Source: Acanthococcus lagerstroemiae (lineage: Eukaryota > Arthropoda > Insecta > Hemiptera > Eriococcidae). Taken from it: a stretch of DNA of 64,000 nucleotides. Made by a program: the position numbers and the translations under genes. Position 1 is the first letter of the stretch, and each line of letters starts with the position of its first letter. Location: NCBI GenBank assembly GCA_031841125.1, contig CM063114.1, forward strand, positions 5,828,001 through 5,892,000, given 5' to 3'. The notes under the pieces are model-generated. The model saw only the letters and a program-made list of their open reading frames with translations, searched no databases and had not been told where the DNA came from. Positions 34,163-45,939 of this stretch are shown here, in pieces.

Positions 34163-34993
34163 CTACAACAAATTTCCCAGCCTCATCATGAACACACTTG
34201 TGGAATGATATAGCTTTTGGGCAATGTCAACTAAATCATCTATATAAAATACACTTAAAATACCATCACTCCAATAGCTCTGTCCATCGCTTATCAGCTG
34301 AGTTTCTGAATTATTTTTAAATACATTGCAGTAATACCTTAACCCACAGAATCCGATTCGACAAATTAGCGCACTTATCACCAATCCCTTTTGTGACAAA
34401 AGCTTTGCGGCTGATCCTTTAATGATCTTCGGCAACATACTCCAAGTGAATTTGTCGACACGAACCTCTTCGACTTCATTTTCCCACTCTTCTTCGACTT
34501 TGTATTGCAACAAATCTTCCAAATTACCATTTAGCTGCATTCTTACACTAAGGACTTCATCATTGAAAATAAGAGCCGTTTCGCCAGGAGTAACCTCTTC
34601 TTCACTCGAGACTTTTCTGTAAACAAATGTGTGCACCCGAGAACACTCTGTCACTGGTCCTAACTGAGCGAATGTGGAGTAGCCTACTTCTCGAGCTACA
34701 TCCACTGGGACGAAAATTTTCACATTCTCTTCTGATACAGTCTCATTCTCCGAAGTATTTCCACGAGAATCGCCGTCGAAAACCAATCGCGAAGTATCTT
34801 CGACTTCTACCAGCACACACTGATTCGAAGCCAGTAACTCCTTCTCTCTATCGTCACCAATCCAAAATCGGCAGCTGGCTGAGTCCGTATTTTCCTGGCA
34901 AATGGGGACAAAGATTGATGGCTCGAGTCGAACTCCGATACAGGAGGACTGCATTTGGTTTATTTCAGTGCAATGAACGTCATCCGTATCCAT
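34163..34993 (-). CDS. Unrecognised intact single-exon gene, 276 aa
   Basis: This is the longest uninterrupted frame in the window, starting MDTDDVHCTEINQ and ending MRLGNLL with TAG. The ATG lies in good context (TTTAAATGG) and an in-frame TAA sits directly before it, so this is the first possible start unless an upstream exon splices in. The N-terminal two thirds are acidic, with Glu-rich stretches (SEEEV, KVEEEWENEVEEV). Around residues 203-222 comes a Cys- and Ile-rich hydrophobic stretch (LVISALICRIGFCGLRYYC), too interrupted to call a membrane helix. No signal peptide, zinc finger or transposon motif was seen, and no family is recognised. It could be a lineage-specific gene or a domesticated element fragment. 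Confidence 0.65.
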   Translation of the reverse strand: MDTDDVHCTEINQMQSSCIGVRLEPSIFVPICQENTDSASCRFWIGDDREKELLASNQCVLVEVEDTSRLVFDGDSRGNTSENETVSEENVKIFVPVDVAREVGYSTFAQLGPVTECSRVHTFVYRKVSSEEEVTPGETALIFNDEVLSVRMQLNGNLEDLLQYKVEEEWENEVEEVRVDKFTWSMLPKIIKGSAAKLLSQKGLVISALICRIGFCGLRYYCNVFKNNSETQLISDGQSYWSDGILSVFYIDDLVDIAQKLYHSTSVFMMRLGNLL

Positions 34994-34999
34994 TTAAAC

Positions 35000-36845
35000 T
35001 AAATCGTCGACTAGACAAGACAAACGATGAATAATTTTCTCGGAGTTGGCTGTAAACTTCTCTTTTTGACTCCCAGTGGGCAATACTGCCTGCGAACAAA
35101 ATGAAACTTGGTAAGTAGGAAGGTACCTAAATTACAAGTCTATGTTTGCTTGTATCATATAAGAACCGCTCGGTGTGTGATTCCGAGATTTGACATCGTC
35201 GTTAATTTGTAAAATCACATTGACTATCTGCAACGAAATTTCTGAACAGTTATCTAGCAAAAAACAACACCAAAACTTTAAAACCAAAAAGTAGTCTAAC
35301 AGAATTCCTTAAACTAATTTCCTCGGAAGTTGTATCTACCCTTTTTTTAAAATCTCTCGACGAAACGAGACTGTATTAGGAAGGTTTTTTTCTTTTTCAT
35401 TGATGAAAGTTGACTCGCAATTTATAATTTCAAATAATCCGCAGATTGAAATATTTCAATACTATAGATAATACCCATAATGTGTGCATAAAAATACGCA
35501 AGTTGAACTCACCATGCATGATCTCCCTTAATCCTTCAGTTTGCTTTGTTCAATTTATCCGAAAATGAATCATTGGGCAGTTTTTAGTTAGTCTTATTTC
35601 CTACATCCTTATTACTGTTTAGAGGAGCAGCAGCAGCCAACTATTTATAAAATTTTCACAGAGTGAAACCGCCACTCGACATAGAAAACAGACTGGGAAA
35701 AGGACTTAAAACTATCAACTTTTAAGTTCGTTTCCCGGACATTTTTGTATTTCCTTGTAATTATTTTGCGTTGTACAGAAGCGTTCCTCCCAAGGATGTA
35801 CGAAGTATTCATTTGTCGATAAGTTTGAACCACAATATCCCGAATAGCTTACAAACTATTCCAAGAACTACACGAGTATAATATTACTCGTTGGAATTGG
35901 AAATCAGAAAATGTATATTAAGTACATAAATCGAGTTGGAGAATATTTCCCGCAGCGGAAAAACTACTTCCACACTGAAATACCTAGTGCCTAGATACTT
36001 GATTACTTTATATCAACTCGTGTATTATTCCTAGAAAATGTAAATTAAATTATTTGCGACGCAAAGCCCGAATTTACACGAGTATAATTTTTGTCCCGCG
36101 AAAATTCGAACTTCTATGAAATGCAAGGTTCTAGAGCTGCACATATTGATCAAATATAATTATCCTACCTACCGTCCTTGTTTTTTCTGTGTTTAGATTC
36201 AGTACCATTTTATAGCTAAGCCGATCAGAGCTTTAAGAGTAGGCAAATAAAATTTAAAAAATCTATAAACTAAACAAAAGTTCCTTCTGTAAGTTTTACA
36301 TTCACTGACCTGAAGTTCTCCCTTTAATCTTCTCTATTCATCGTACTATAAATGAGACAATTTTTCTCGCCTCTAAGCTCGCAAAAAAAAGTTTTTAAAT
36401 ACAGTGAAGTAGATGCCTACACGAAATGATCAACAACACCGTTAGAAACATTCACGAAGTCCGTTTGAATAATTACGCCAGCGCTCTAAAGAGCACGGTT
36501 CTGAATATTCGCCAGCAAGTAAAGGCCTTAATTATATTCAAATATGCATATGAATACCTTTTCGTTTACACTGTAGCGAGCAAATAAATTCACAGTAATC
36601 TGTGAAAAGTTATTTACCAAAGAGTGTTCTCGAAATTATTCGTATATTTTCCTTCGAATTCGAGTGACTCGTTCCGCTTTTTAATTATTTGCCTTTTGAG
36701 AAGACGGCAAGGTAAAGTGAAATCCACCCACGTTCGAAATTCAAAATCATTCATTCTTTTCCCTGATGGGGTTAGGTAGGCTGTAAATGCCCGCAGATAA
36801 AGTATAATAGGTTTGAGAACACCTTTCTGTGCCAGGCAAGTGTAC
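35000..36845. other. Probable upstream region of the minus-strand gene
   Basis: AT-rich, free of recognisable mobile elements. It may hold the promoter and 5' leader; acceptor-like TTGTCTAG (minus strand, about 35010) leaves room for an upstream non-coding exon. Confidence 0.35.
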
Positions 36846-36846
36846 T

Positions 36847-37032
36847 CAGGGCGGTAGCCATGGGAGGGCATGGGGGCGGCTCACCCCCTTGATCATCTTT
36901 CACAGTTAGTAAATTGGCAATTATTTCAGATGCTCAGTTGATAAATTCAGGCATCTTAAAAGCTTTTTCCCCGACAACAGTTGGAAAATGTTTGCCCCCC
37001 CCCCCTCAAGTATCTGCTTCGCTACGGCTTTG
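36847..37032. mobile_element. hAT-like MITE with 9-base flanking repeat
   Basis: The ends CAGGGCGGTAGCCATGG and, inverted, CAAAGCCGTAGCGAAGC are variants of the CAGTGGCGTAGCCAGG family. AAGTGTACT occurs intact on both sides (36838-36846 and 37033-37041). The interior is G-rich at one end and C-rich at the other. No coding capacity. Confidence 0.75.
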
Positions 37033-37121
37033 AAGTGTACTTCAACTGAAATTGCTTTTATATTGGAACTCGGAATTGAAGTGGCTGACACCTAGCGATA
37101 AAGTGAAAATCTGTCTGATTT

Positions 37122-37330
37122 GAGTGATCAAATTAATCGCCCCATAAGAAATGTACCTGAGGTAATAATAAACCCCGGTGGTAATATCGGTCACTAAAGA
37201 AGTCAGGAGTGGCCGATATCACCACCGCGGTGTCCAATAGCACCCCAGTTGATGTTACAGGCGATGATTCGATATTTTAATTTTGAAGAATTTAGAGTTA
37301 TCTGAGGGTAAATACTTATTACAATCAAAC
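37122..37330. repeat. Repeat shared with 43300-43410, with a palindromic insertion
   Basis: GAGTGATCAAATTAATCGC, AAGAAATGTAC, GGCGATGATTCGATATTTT and GAAGAATTTAGAGTTAT are shared by both sites. Here about 95 extra bases, forming a weak palindrome (GGTGGTAATATCGG versus CCGATATCACCACC), lie between TGTAC and TGTTAC, probably a small insertion with target duplication. Confidence 0.65.
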
Positions 37331-37425
37331 TTAGGGATGAAATTGGATATAAGAATTGAAAACTGGGGTTGCGACACAGTACATCGCCTGTCGGCTAGGG
37401 ATAAAACCACTGCTGTGATAGTTAG

Positions 37426-37644
37426 ATGACCAGTAGAGATGTGAAGAACGAAATAATACGTCAACCGAAAGTGAAAAAACTACCAGCAAATCACTTAGAG
37501 TTAAACAGTAAAGAACGAGATATCTGCGACGATAATTTGACCAAGGAGACGGTGGAAATCTTGCGGAAAACCAAGGAAATGCGTGAAAAAGGAGAGCTTG
37601 CTTATGTATGGACACGGGATTGTAATGTTTCCATTAGGTACTGA
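37426..37644 (+). pseudogene. Possible LINE ORF1-like fragment
   Basis: The short frame ends EMREKGELAYVWTRDCNVSIR. The EKGELAYVWTRDCNVSIR stretch resembles the end of the ORF1-type proteins of some insect non-LTR elements (pattern R-x-K-G-E-L-x-Y-x-W-x-R-x-G-x-V-x-R). The preceding part is Lys/Glu-rich and coiled-coil-like. Stops follow at once. Confidence 0.4.
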
Positions 37645-37799
37645 CAGCAGAGCCCTTAAAATTAAAAGCCTGCACCAGGTTAAGCGACAACCTAAGCCAT
37701 AGTTAACCCCCTATTCTGACGATCCCCTCTATTCTGACGCAGGCCCATTCGGAGCGTTTCCGAGATAGAGGGTGCGGTGTCCCGCTTCGAAAAGTACTC

Positions 37800-38740
37800 A
37801 AGAATCACCTCCTTAAATGCGTTGTGCCAACAAAAAATTTCATTTTGTTCAGTAGTGAAATGTAATAATCTTGAGAATTTCGAAAGTACTAATCAGGTCA
37901 TTCATACAATACAATTGAGGAAATTACTAAATCTTGGGAGAGCCCAGATCAAGAATTAGTCAAGTGATACTTCCAGTGAGTGTAGCTAGCTACTTCATCT
38001 TTACAAAACATTAATGCAGTAAGCAATGACAGACCATGCTAACTGGAAATGTCGCTCGACAATTTTTTTGAACGGAGTCTTCCAACTTCCACTTCCAACG
38101 GAAATAACGAAAAATTTGTCGTATACGTTGAGGTTAATGAAGAACCAATAACGCTAACTTATATTCTATCTATCTAAATTAAAATCTTATTTTTAAATCA
38201 GTAAAACTAACTCAACACCTAATCTAAAAATATAACTATGTTTGATTACTGTTCAGGCACTCAGGGCATTCACACGTGAGCTACACTTATAAAAATAAGG
38301 ACAGGTACACGGCATAAATTTTTCGGTATTTCCGTTCATTTAAACTTTTTTTAATTTTCAAGGCTAGCCGGCTAATTGACACTTTTGAGCCAAAAAACTA
38401 CAGGTCTTGTCTCAGGACTAAGTCCCACCCCCTCCCAATAAAACTCCCCACTGTGAGATAGTAATTGTTCTGTTTTATCCGAACATAGAGAAAACTATGA
38501 AAACGACAAACACACAAGAATTGATTGCAATTCCTCCACACATAGTCAACTGTCACAGAACTAAAGGAGCAACAAGAAGTGGAATCCTATGATGATTCAC
38601 ATTAAGCCCTTTTTTCTTGTTGCACATCTAATGGAAGTTGGAACAGCTTCTCACTGGAGGAACGAAATACAATAAAACTGAGGGCAGATGAAATTTCGTT
38701 ATTAATTGTTACCTAGTTTATGAATTACACTGCATTGGTT
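37800..38740. other. Non-coding stretch
   Basis: A piece near 37690-37790 belongs to the dispersed repeat also seen at 32930 in inverse. The rest is unassigned. Confidence 0.35.
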
Positions 38741-38850
38741 ACCAAGGACGTACCGATAGGGTGGAAAAGGGCAACCTACCCTGCCTCCTGTAGGAATTTT
38801 TCACTCGGCATGCGTGCATCGCCATACGCCCCTCTACCATCGAACCTAAG
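38740..38850. repeat. Dispersed repeat copy with GCATGCGTGCATCGCCATAC
   Basis: Same family as the unit at 32930 and the one at 42745. It lies just 5' of a LINE fragment. Confidence 0.55.
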
Positions 38851-39689
38851 CCATAGCTGCAGCAACAGACCCAACCAAATACAAATCTGGTAATGTAGCA
38901 AGAGACAGTTGGACCTGCCACAGACAACAAAGAGAGGACCATGGGAATACGCAGCCCAAATGAGCAGATCAGTAATGCCAATTATTCCAGAACGAAAAAG
39001 CCAAATTAGAACCCAAAACAACTTGGTCAACAAAAACTAGATAACTTTAAAATAAGTAGCCAAACAGAGAATTGTGAAGGTAATACATAAGAATCAAGGC
39101 CGAACTCATCTTGCCCAATCACGTCAAGTCAGCATACGGGCAAAACTGACTCAACCTCTCAATCAGATCCAGAAATAAAAAAGTAAATAAATTAACCGTT
39201 GCTACTTTGTATGTCCGAACTTTAAAAAAAAAAATTTAAAAACCTATTTGAACTTGAGGATTTTTTCTTAAGCTCTAATAGAGATATTCCAGGGCTAGGA
39301 GAAATAAGGAGAAGTGGTGAACATACACTAAAAATGGTAACTTGTTTTGCTACTTAGGAAGAATAGAGGGCCAAAAAGGCGCAGGTTTCATAATTCGCCA
39401 AAACTGGTGGGAAAAGATGACAGAATTCAGAAGCATACCGGATAGATCAGCAGCAACACTAAATGTTCAGATCGGAAAAGGTAAATGCACCCACCTCCCA
39501 GTCAGATAGAGGAAAATTATGCATTTTACGACAGCCTGTCAAACTCTACAGAAGAAATAAAATGGAATAGGAAAAATAACTTAATAGGGGATTTCAACAG
39601 CAAAATTGAACTAAAAAGCACACATGCGGAACGGATTGGGAAACGGCGAAGGGGGTGGTTACACCAGACAGGGTATGTTGAGCGGTAAA

Positions 39690-41990
39690 CACATTATCGC
39701 ACCGGGCCCAGATGGAATCTATCCAGTCTGCCTACAGACAAGACTGGAGACCATAATAGGACCGTTCATTGAGGGTCCTCAGAGCATCATTAGCCCTAGG
39801 GCACATTCCAAAATCGTGGAGGGGTGTAAGAGTGGTGTTTTTGCCTAAACCAGACAGAGACCCCTGTAGGGCCAAATCCTACAGGCTGATAAGTCTCTCA
39901 TCATTCATGCTAAAAAACCTTGGAAAAGCTGATAGACAGGCACCTAAGAGAGGTTACCCTGGAAAAGATTCTCACTACATGAGAACTAGCACGCATATAG
40001 GGCAGGCAGATCAGTACAGTCATCATTGCACTCGCTTGTGACGGCAATTGAGAGGAGTGACTGGCGGAGATTATGTCCTGGCAACATTCATGGGATATAC
40101 AAGGAGCATTTGACGCGACCTCTCATGAATCATAATAGAAACAACTCGGAGGGAAAGGGAAGCGAAGGAAAGCTTAATAAACTGGATTGTATCTATGCTA
40201 AAAGGCAGGGAGATCCAGATAACATACCAACAAGAACAAATCCATGCAACAACCATCAGGGGCTGTCCACAGGGGAGAGTATTCGAGTTAACGCAGTGGT
40301 GACTCCGATGTGTGGAAAAATGGTGTGTGAAAAAAGGGTTATCGATAAACTCGGACAAAACTGAGATCACTCTTTTCACCCGCAAAAGGAAGGGCAAGGA
40401 GCTGATCCAAGGTGCAATACAAGGGAAGACCGTTAGCCCTCACAGGAAAGGTAAAGTACTTAAGAGTATATCTTGATGAAAAACTCTCTTGGAGGGATCA
40501 CGTCTCAGATAAAATAAGAAAAGGAATTGAGGCTCTTTGGGCTTGCCGCCCCTTTGTCGGCAGGACCTGGGGACTCTCTCCCAAGATGGTGCACTGGATA
40601 TACACCGGTGTAATACGTCCCAGAATCACATATGCGGACATTGTGTGGTGGGGCCGGGTCCACCTGGCCAGAGTCAGAGAGGAACTAACCCACCTACAAA
40701 GGCTCGTGCGCGTGATGACAACGTGGACAATGAGAACGGTGCCGACTAAGGCACTGGAAAGGCTCATAAATGTGCCACCACCTCACACTACTATAGAAGC
40801 AGCTGCGATAATGGGGGTTTATCGTCTGGGTCAACTAAATTTTCAAGCCCAAAAAACAGGCCACAGAAGGATATAGGAGATGGCGAGAACGATGGACAAA
40901 TGCTTTGGGATGCCGAAGGATACAATCGCGATGGATCACTTCTTTGACAAGCCGTTCTGTGCGCTGATACCCACACGGAAGGCTTGGGAAAATAGGTGGC
41001 CAAACATTCTAGGAAAAGAGGAGAATGTGTTGTTTACAGATGCCTCTAAGAATGACCAAGGTGTAGGAATCGGAGTCACGAATGCAAAAGATCGACAGCT
41101 ATTCAATGGCACTGGGCGAGGGCGTCACTATCCTCTAAGCAGAGGTAATGGCGATCACGGTGGCCATTGATAGAAGCCAGCAGAAGAACCTTGTTAATAA
41201 ACAGATCTATATCTATACAGCCAGTCAATCGGCTACTAAGGCACTATTGTCACACCAAACTACAACCCTGGTGGTGGCGGAGTGTGTTGACGCTATACAC
41301 CCTTGCTTAGGAGAACCGTGTCACTATACTACGGACATCAGGACACCCAGGCTGTGTCTTTCTGTAGCATACAGCGTCATAAAATCCAAAGTAAAGGCTT
41401 GGATAAGTAAGCAGACGGAAATGCACTGGCGGTTGGCCAGTGGCATGAAAGTCAGCAAAGCACTGATAGGGGACGCCTCCAGTAAGTATACCAAGTTCCT
41501 ATTAGGGCTTGACAGGAAACCTGCAAGTCTTATGGTCGGACTACTAACTGGTCATGGGGCTACAAAACACATGTGGTATAGGAGTGGTAAAAAGCGGCTT
41601 CTGTAGGTACTGTAGGAGAAGAGGAAGAAACCTCGATCCATATCATATGTCAATGCCCAGCAATAGCCGGGACAAGAAGCGAAGCATTGGGACTAGAGTA
41701 TCCAGCACCCAGTGAAGTCAAAGGGATAGAGCTCAGTAAAAGTCTCACATTGGAAAGTGAGACTACTGAGCTGATCCTTAACAGCAACTTGAGGAATAGT
41801 GTAATGGACTGCAAAATCTGAGCACTCGGCGCATACAGCGCCATCTGACACACAAGTGAATGAAAGAAGCCCAGATGAAGACAGAATTATGGGCCCTTAT
41901 AATTAAGGAGAAAGAAATGAAAGGGGAAGAAAACTAGTATATTTGGCCAAGAAAATAAATTAAAAATTCTATATTATACTTTCTTTAAGC
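39690..41990 (+). mobile_element. LOA/I-like LINE fragment with RNase H, nested in copy D
   Basis: RT motifs APGPDGIYP (about 39702), LALGHIPKSWRGVRVVFLPK and SYRLISL (about 39865), then VKYLRVYLDEKLSWRDHV (about 40450). An RNase H domain follows: NVLFTDASKNDQGVGIG (about 41020) and IYTASQSATKALL (about 41205). In the second motif the usual catalytic Asp of TDSQSA is Ala. A terminal zinc-binding-like stretch (CRYC, then with a frame change EEETSIHIICQCPAIA) lies at about 41605-41670. The 5' end is missing and frames are broken. Confidence 0.8.
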
Positions 41991-42744
41991 AAAGAAAAGA
42001 AAGGAGGTGGACTGGCAATCCCCAAATTTGGAATAAAAAAATCAAACTGATTTTATGCTGACACCAATGAGGCTAAAACTTATAGAAAAATGTAGAGGAA
42101 CATCAAGGTTTACTTTTCACTCTGACCATAGGCCAATCAAATGCGAAATCATGTTATCAGGTTGGAAGTACCCACATAAAACTACTCCCAACGAGGACAT
42201 GATCCTCATAAAAAGTATGCCTTATGAGTGGGAACTAAGAAACCTAATTGAAAAAACTGAAATAGACAACAGTCAAGACCCACAAGAAATACATAAAAAT
42301 GTAGTAAAATTAATCCCATTGGCAACTGAAAAGGCTGAAGGAGTTCGGGAAAGACTTCCAGCACAAAGCAGAAACCTCATACTTGAAGATATAAAACTAC
42401 TCATTGCACAAAGATAAAATTTAAGAAGAAAAACGATAAAATCCAAAAGGGAAAACATTGAACTAAAGCTAAGAGGCAAGCTGGTAAAACAAAAACTTAG
42501 GCAATTCAACAAAGAGAAAGAGGAAGTATGATAGAATAAATCCTGGAAAATACTAAAAGTATAAAATCAATTAAAAAATAATTAAGCTACGGGAAGCTCT
42601 GAACTGGCTACGTTCTCAACGAAACAGAAAAAAATTTATGATAGGAAGGAAATAAATAAAAGTGCAACAAAGTTTTATGCTAAATTACATGATAATAACT
42701 TGGATCCAAAAAACAGAGTAGGAACTGACACTCAGTTCTCGTTT

Positions 42745-42895
42745 TTTTCCTCGCTATACGTCCCACCACACCATTATTACCCTCCGGTCATTGATGGGAT
42801 ACTCGAAAGGGTAGTTTTCCGGGGCCGGGGTGCGGTGTCATAGTGGTCACTTTGGCATGCGTGCATTGCCATACGTCCCACCACACCACTCAGTT
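42745..42895. repeat. Dispersed repeat inserted in LINE copy D
   Basis: ATACGTCCCACCACACCA occurs at both ends as a direct repeat (42757 and 42872). Between them lies the GCATGCGTGCATTGCCATAC motif. It falls in the middle of the LINE's coding part. Confidence 0.6.
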
Positions 42896-43159
42896 TGGAG
42901 AATGAAACAGAGCTCCATTTCGAACACAGGGAGGTACAAAACATAATAAAAATTTGAAGAATAAGAAAGCACTAGGTCCCGACCGAATTTCAAATGAACA
43001 TTTATCAAACATGGAGGTGAAACTGTGTCAAAAATTTTATAATCTTATCTTAAGGTTGAAAACAATCCCACAAACGTGGAAAGAATCTGACATAATCCTG
43101 ATGGAGAATGAAGGGACAACTCAGCTATAGGTAGTGATAAGAGGAAGAGTGATACTGCG

Positions 43160-44165
43160 TTTTTTGGCCCGTATATAACAGACTGGTGAATAAATAGAAA
43201 ATACCATCTTTGAAACAATTTCCTCTTATTCTCAAAATGTGTACAAAGTACCTTTTATCACTATAAGCGCAGTCTATATTATCTACAAGGTCTGCGGTTT
43301 GAGTGATCAAATTAATCGCTCCCATAAGAAATGTACAGGCGATGATTCGATATTTTGAATTTTGAAGAATTCAGAGTTATTCACGGGTAAGTGCTTATTA
43401 AAATATTTTCATTTATTTTTTCCCTAACATGTACTACAAATTAAAATATTCATCAAACTAACAGGTGAAATCCTCATAAGATGAAACCGATCTTTGCTGA
43501 GTGTTAAAGGATATAGGAAATATCGATTTAGATCACTCAACCTACTTACATGTCATCAGCTTAATTATAAAACCTTCTAAGTACCATGCAAATTTTACAG
43601 GAGAGACAAAAAACATTGAGGAGGGCCATTTATTCAAATGTTACACATTTTTTCATTCCTTCTTAAAATTTTTTCGTTGTTTTAGAATGCTCTGGCTATT
43701 ATCTTAGGGTGCGGTATAGCCGCTTCTATCTCAATCAACACAAACATCATTTTGCCAGAACTGGGACTTAGAAGGTTTTATAATAAAGCTGACGTTAGGC
43801 TTGTTAGCCTGCGTGAGTGTGTGTAGTGTCACGAGCACTCTCTACATTTCACTCCTCACTTCAATAGGGTATGCTTTGCATACACCCTGATGAAAAAGAA
43901 CATTCAATCCTGATACTTTTAAACAACTCAAGTTCTTTGTAATCGTCACATCTCTCTTATCGCTCTTCGACACCTCAAATCTAAAGACCTGACACATGGA
44001 GAATGTGCTAGAAATCGAGAGGATTCCTGGATGTGCGATTTATGTTATGAACCTTGAACGAGGAAGTAAACACCAGAAACCCTGATATTTTTATCTTAAA
44101 AAAACTCGATTATCGGGCCACAATTTTTTTAATGACTCATATTAAACTTGCCCTATATCGAATGA
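43160..44165. other. Repeat scrap and non-coding DNA
   Basis: 43300-43410 is the second copy of the repeat described at 37122, without the palindromic insert. The rest shows no genes. Confidence 0.45.
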
Positions 44166-44169
44166 TAAT

Positions 44170-45933
44170 CAGAGACGAAACTACAACAGGATGTGGGGGT
44201 TGAAACCCCCCCCCCCATAATCTGACAATCGGCAAATTTTGAAACTGTTCACTGCATTTTTCATTTTTAATGAATGTGTGTTTGTTTGTTTGTTTGTTTA
44301 TTATTATTTTTTCAATTAAAAAATATTTCAATTAACAAATCGGTGAATTTTTAGTTAAAAAAAAAAATATTTGTCGGCAAATTCTTCTTCTCCATTCCTC
44401 AAACTGAAAGTCAAACTTTGTTTCTGGAAATGGAGAACCCTGGACTCCTGCTAGAGACTAGCCAGTCAAAAGCCGAAGATTCCAAGCTGATTTTCGTACG
44501 TTATATCTAAAAAGTTGAAACAAAGCTGAAATGTGGAAGACATTTCGAAAATCTGAAAGTCGGTAGCAAAACGTTGAATTTCGAATTTCAATAACTTTTC
44601 TATTTTTACTACATTCTTTGTCTAACCTAGAGTCTGAAATTTGAGAAAGTTGAACATTTTATTAAAATCTAAAAGTTGAAAGCATAAGACGTATTTTCCA
44701 ATGTCACAAGCTGAATCCGATTGCAAATACAGAGGCGTTTTGACCGTTAGGCAACCTAGGCAGCTCCTAGGGCGGCAACATTTTAGGGCGACAAAATTTT
44801 GAATCTTTAGATTTAAAAAAGAAAACAAAAAAAAATTTTTAATTAAGAAAAAAGGAGTGAGAAAAGTAGAAAACTGGAGAAGGAATAAAATAGAAGAAGT
44901 AACTACGCCATCTGAAAGATTTATGTCATATATGGGGTGACCAAAAGTCCATTCCTATTGACAAATGTTGAGCAAAAATTTCCTGTAGTCAACTTATCGA
45001 GAAGATTTCAACTGCAGCGGAATTCTTGGTCCCATTACTATTGAAACAATAGCCATCCTCCGAATTATCAAAACGTACAAAATTTTCAGTTTAAACTAAG
45101 GATTATTTTCTTAGCAACAAAGTGAATTCAAGTCCGCAATTTGATCTATAGAGGGTATTAGCGCTTTAACAGCCTAGTTCATAGTCACCTGGCCATTACA
45201 AATTAGGCGCACTTAGGATTCCATGTGCTCCTATATTGTATTCCTAATCATATGGGGCGGCAAATTTTATATTGCCTAGAGCAGCTTCTTTCCCCAATTA
45301 TACACCTCTGAGCAAATGTTCTAGTGTTTGTTTTACGGGCTTTGGTCTTGGTGAATATAGGAGGGAAATTTAGGCTGGAACAAAAGTCAGATGTGTTTTT
45401 CCCATAAGAACGAATGGGAGCTTGAGGCACGAATTCCCCTAATCCAATCGACTTGAAACTTTTTTTTTTGTGTTTTGATTTTATTGGAACCAGTTTAGGA
45501 GACGAATCAGAGGAAATTCAGAAAAAAAATCACCGAAAGGAGATAACGACCACCTCAATGTGTAAAGGGAGTTGTGTGTTCCTCTCAAGTATTCGTAACA
45601 TCCTTCCAGTTTACCCTCCTAGACTAGGGTATGTTCATGTGCGCAAATGTGAGTACATGGGGGATAAGGCTCCAATTTGCATTTGCAGGGACAAAACTAT
45701 AGGGGGGAGGGGGTGAAACACCCAATAATTTGAAAGTCGGCAAATTTTGAAACTATTCATTTGAATTTTTCATTTTATAAAAATGTTTTCTTGTTTTTTT
45801 TTGTTTTTTTTTTCCAGTTAAAGGATATTTTGATCAAAAAATGGCGAATTTTTAGTTTTCAAGAATTATTAGTCGGTAAATTTCTCTTCCCCCCCTTCCC
45901 ACCACCCCAACTGAAAGTCAAGTTTCGTCTCCG
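44170..45933. mobile_element. Composite non-autonomous hAT element, copy 2
   Basis: Ends CAGAGACGAAACT and, inverted, CGGAGACGAAACT. Flanks ATGATAAT and ATGATAAC are an 8-base duplication with one change, at a site unrelated to copy 1. It has the same build: end module 44170-44426, core, end module 45686-45933. The core matches copy 1 in many places (GACTAGCCAGTCAAAAGC, TGTCACAAGCTGAATCC, GGTATGTTCATGTGCGCAAA). No transposase. Confidence 0.85.
44730..45310. mobile_element. hAT MITE nested in composite copy 2
   Basis: Ends CAGAGGCGTTTTG and, inverted, CAGAGGTGTATAATTG. Subterminal GGCAACCTAGGCAGCTCC and GAGCAGCTTC are roughly inverted. The flanks TGCAAATA and AGCAAATG are a worn 8-base duplication. 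Copy 1 shows the uninterrupted sequence. 581 bases. Confidence 0.75.
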
Positions 45934-45939
45934 ATGATA

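Larger units (their letters stand above)
39050..43150 (+). mobile_element. RTE-like LINE, copy D, interrupted by a LOA/I-like LINE
   Basis: The left part (39050-39690) gives endonuclease pieces: GLGEIRRSGEHTLKMVTCF, then PPPSQIEENYAFYDSLS and LIGDFNSKI. The right part (about 41990-43150) resumes at the end of the endonuclease (RWTG, SPNLE, then SDHRPI at about 42120) and continues to RT residues KNKKALGPDRISNEHL (about 42955) and IPQTWKESDIIL. The order across the gap is correct for one element. A further insertion of the dispersed repeat lies at 42745-42895. Stops and shifts throughout. Confidence 0.7.

Noticed and set aside
34422..35034. Plus-strand frames of 66 and 135 codons
   Set aside because: They are antisense to the 276 aa minus-strand gene and lack features.
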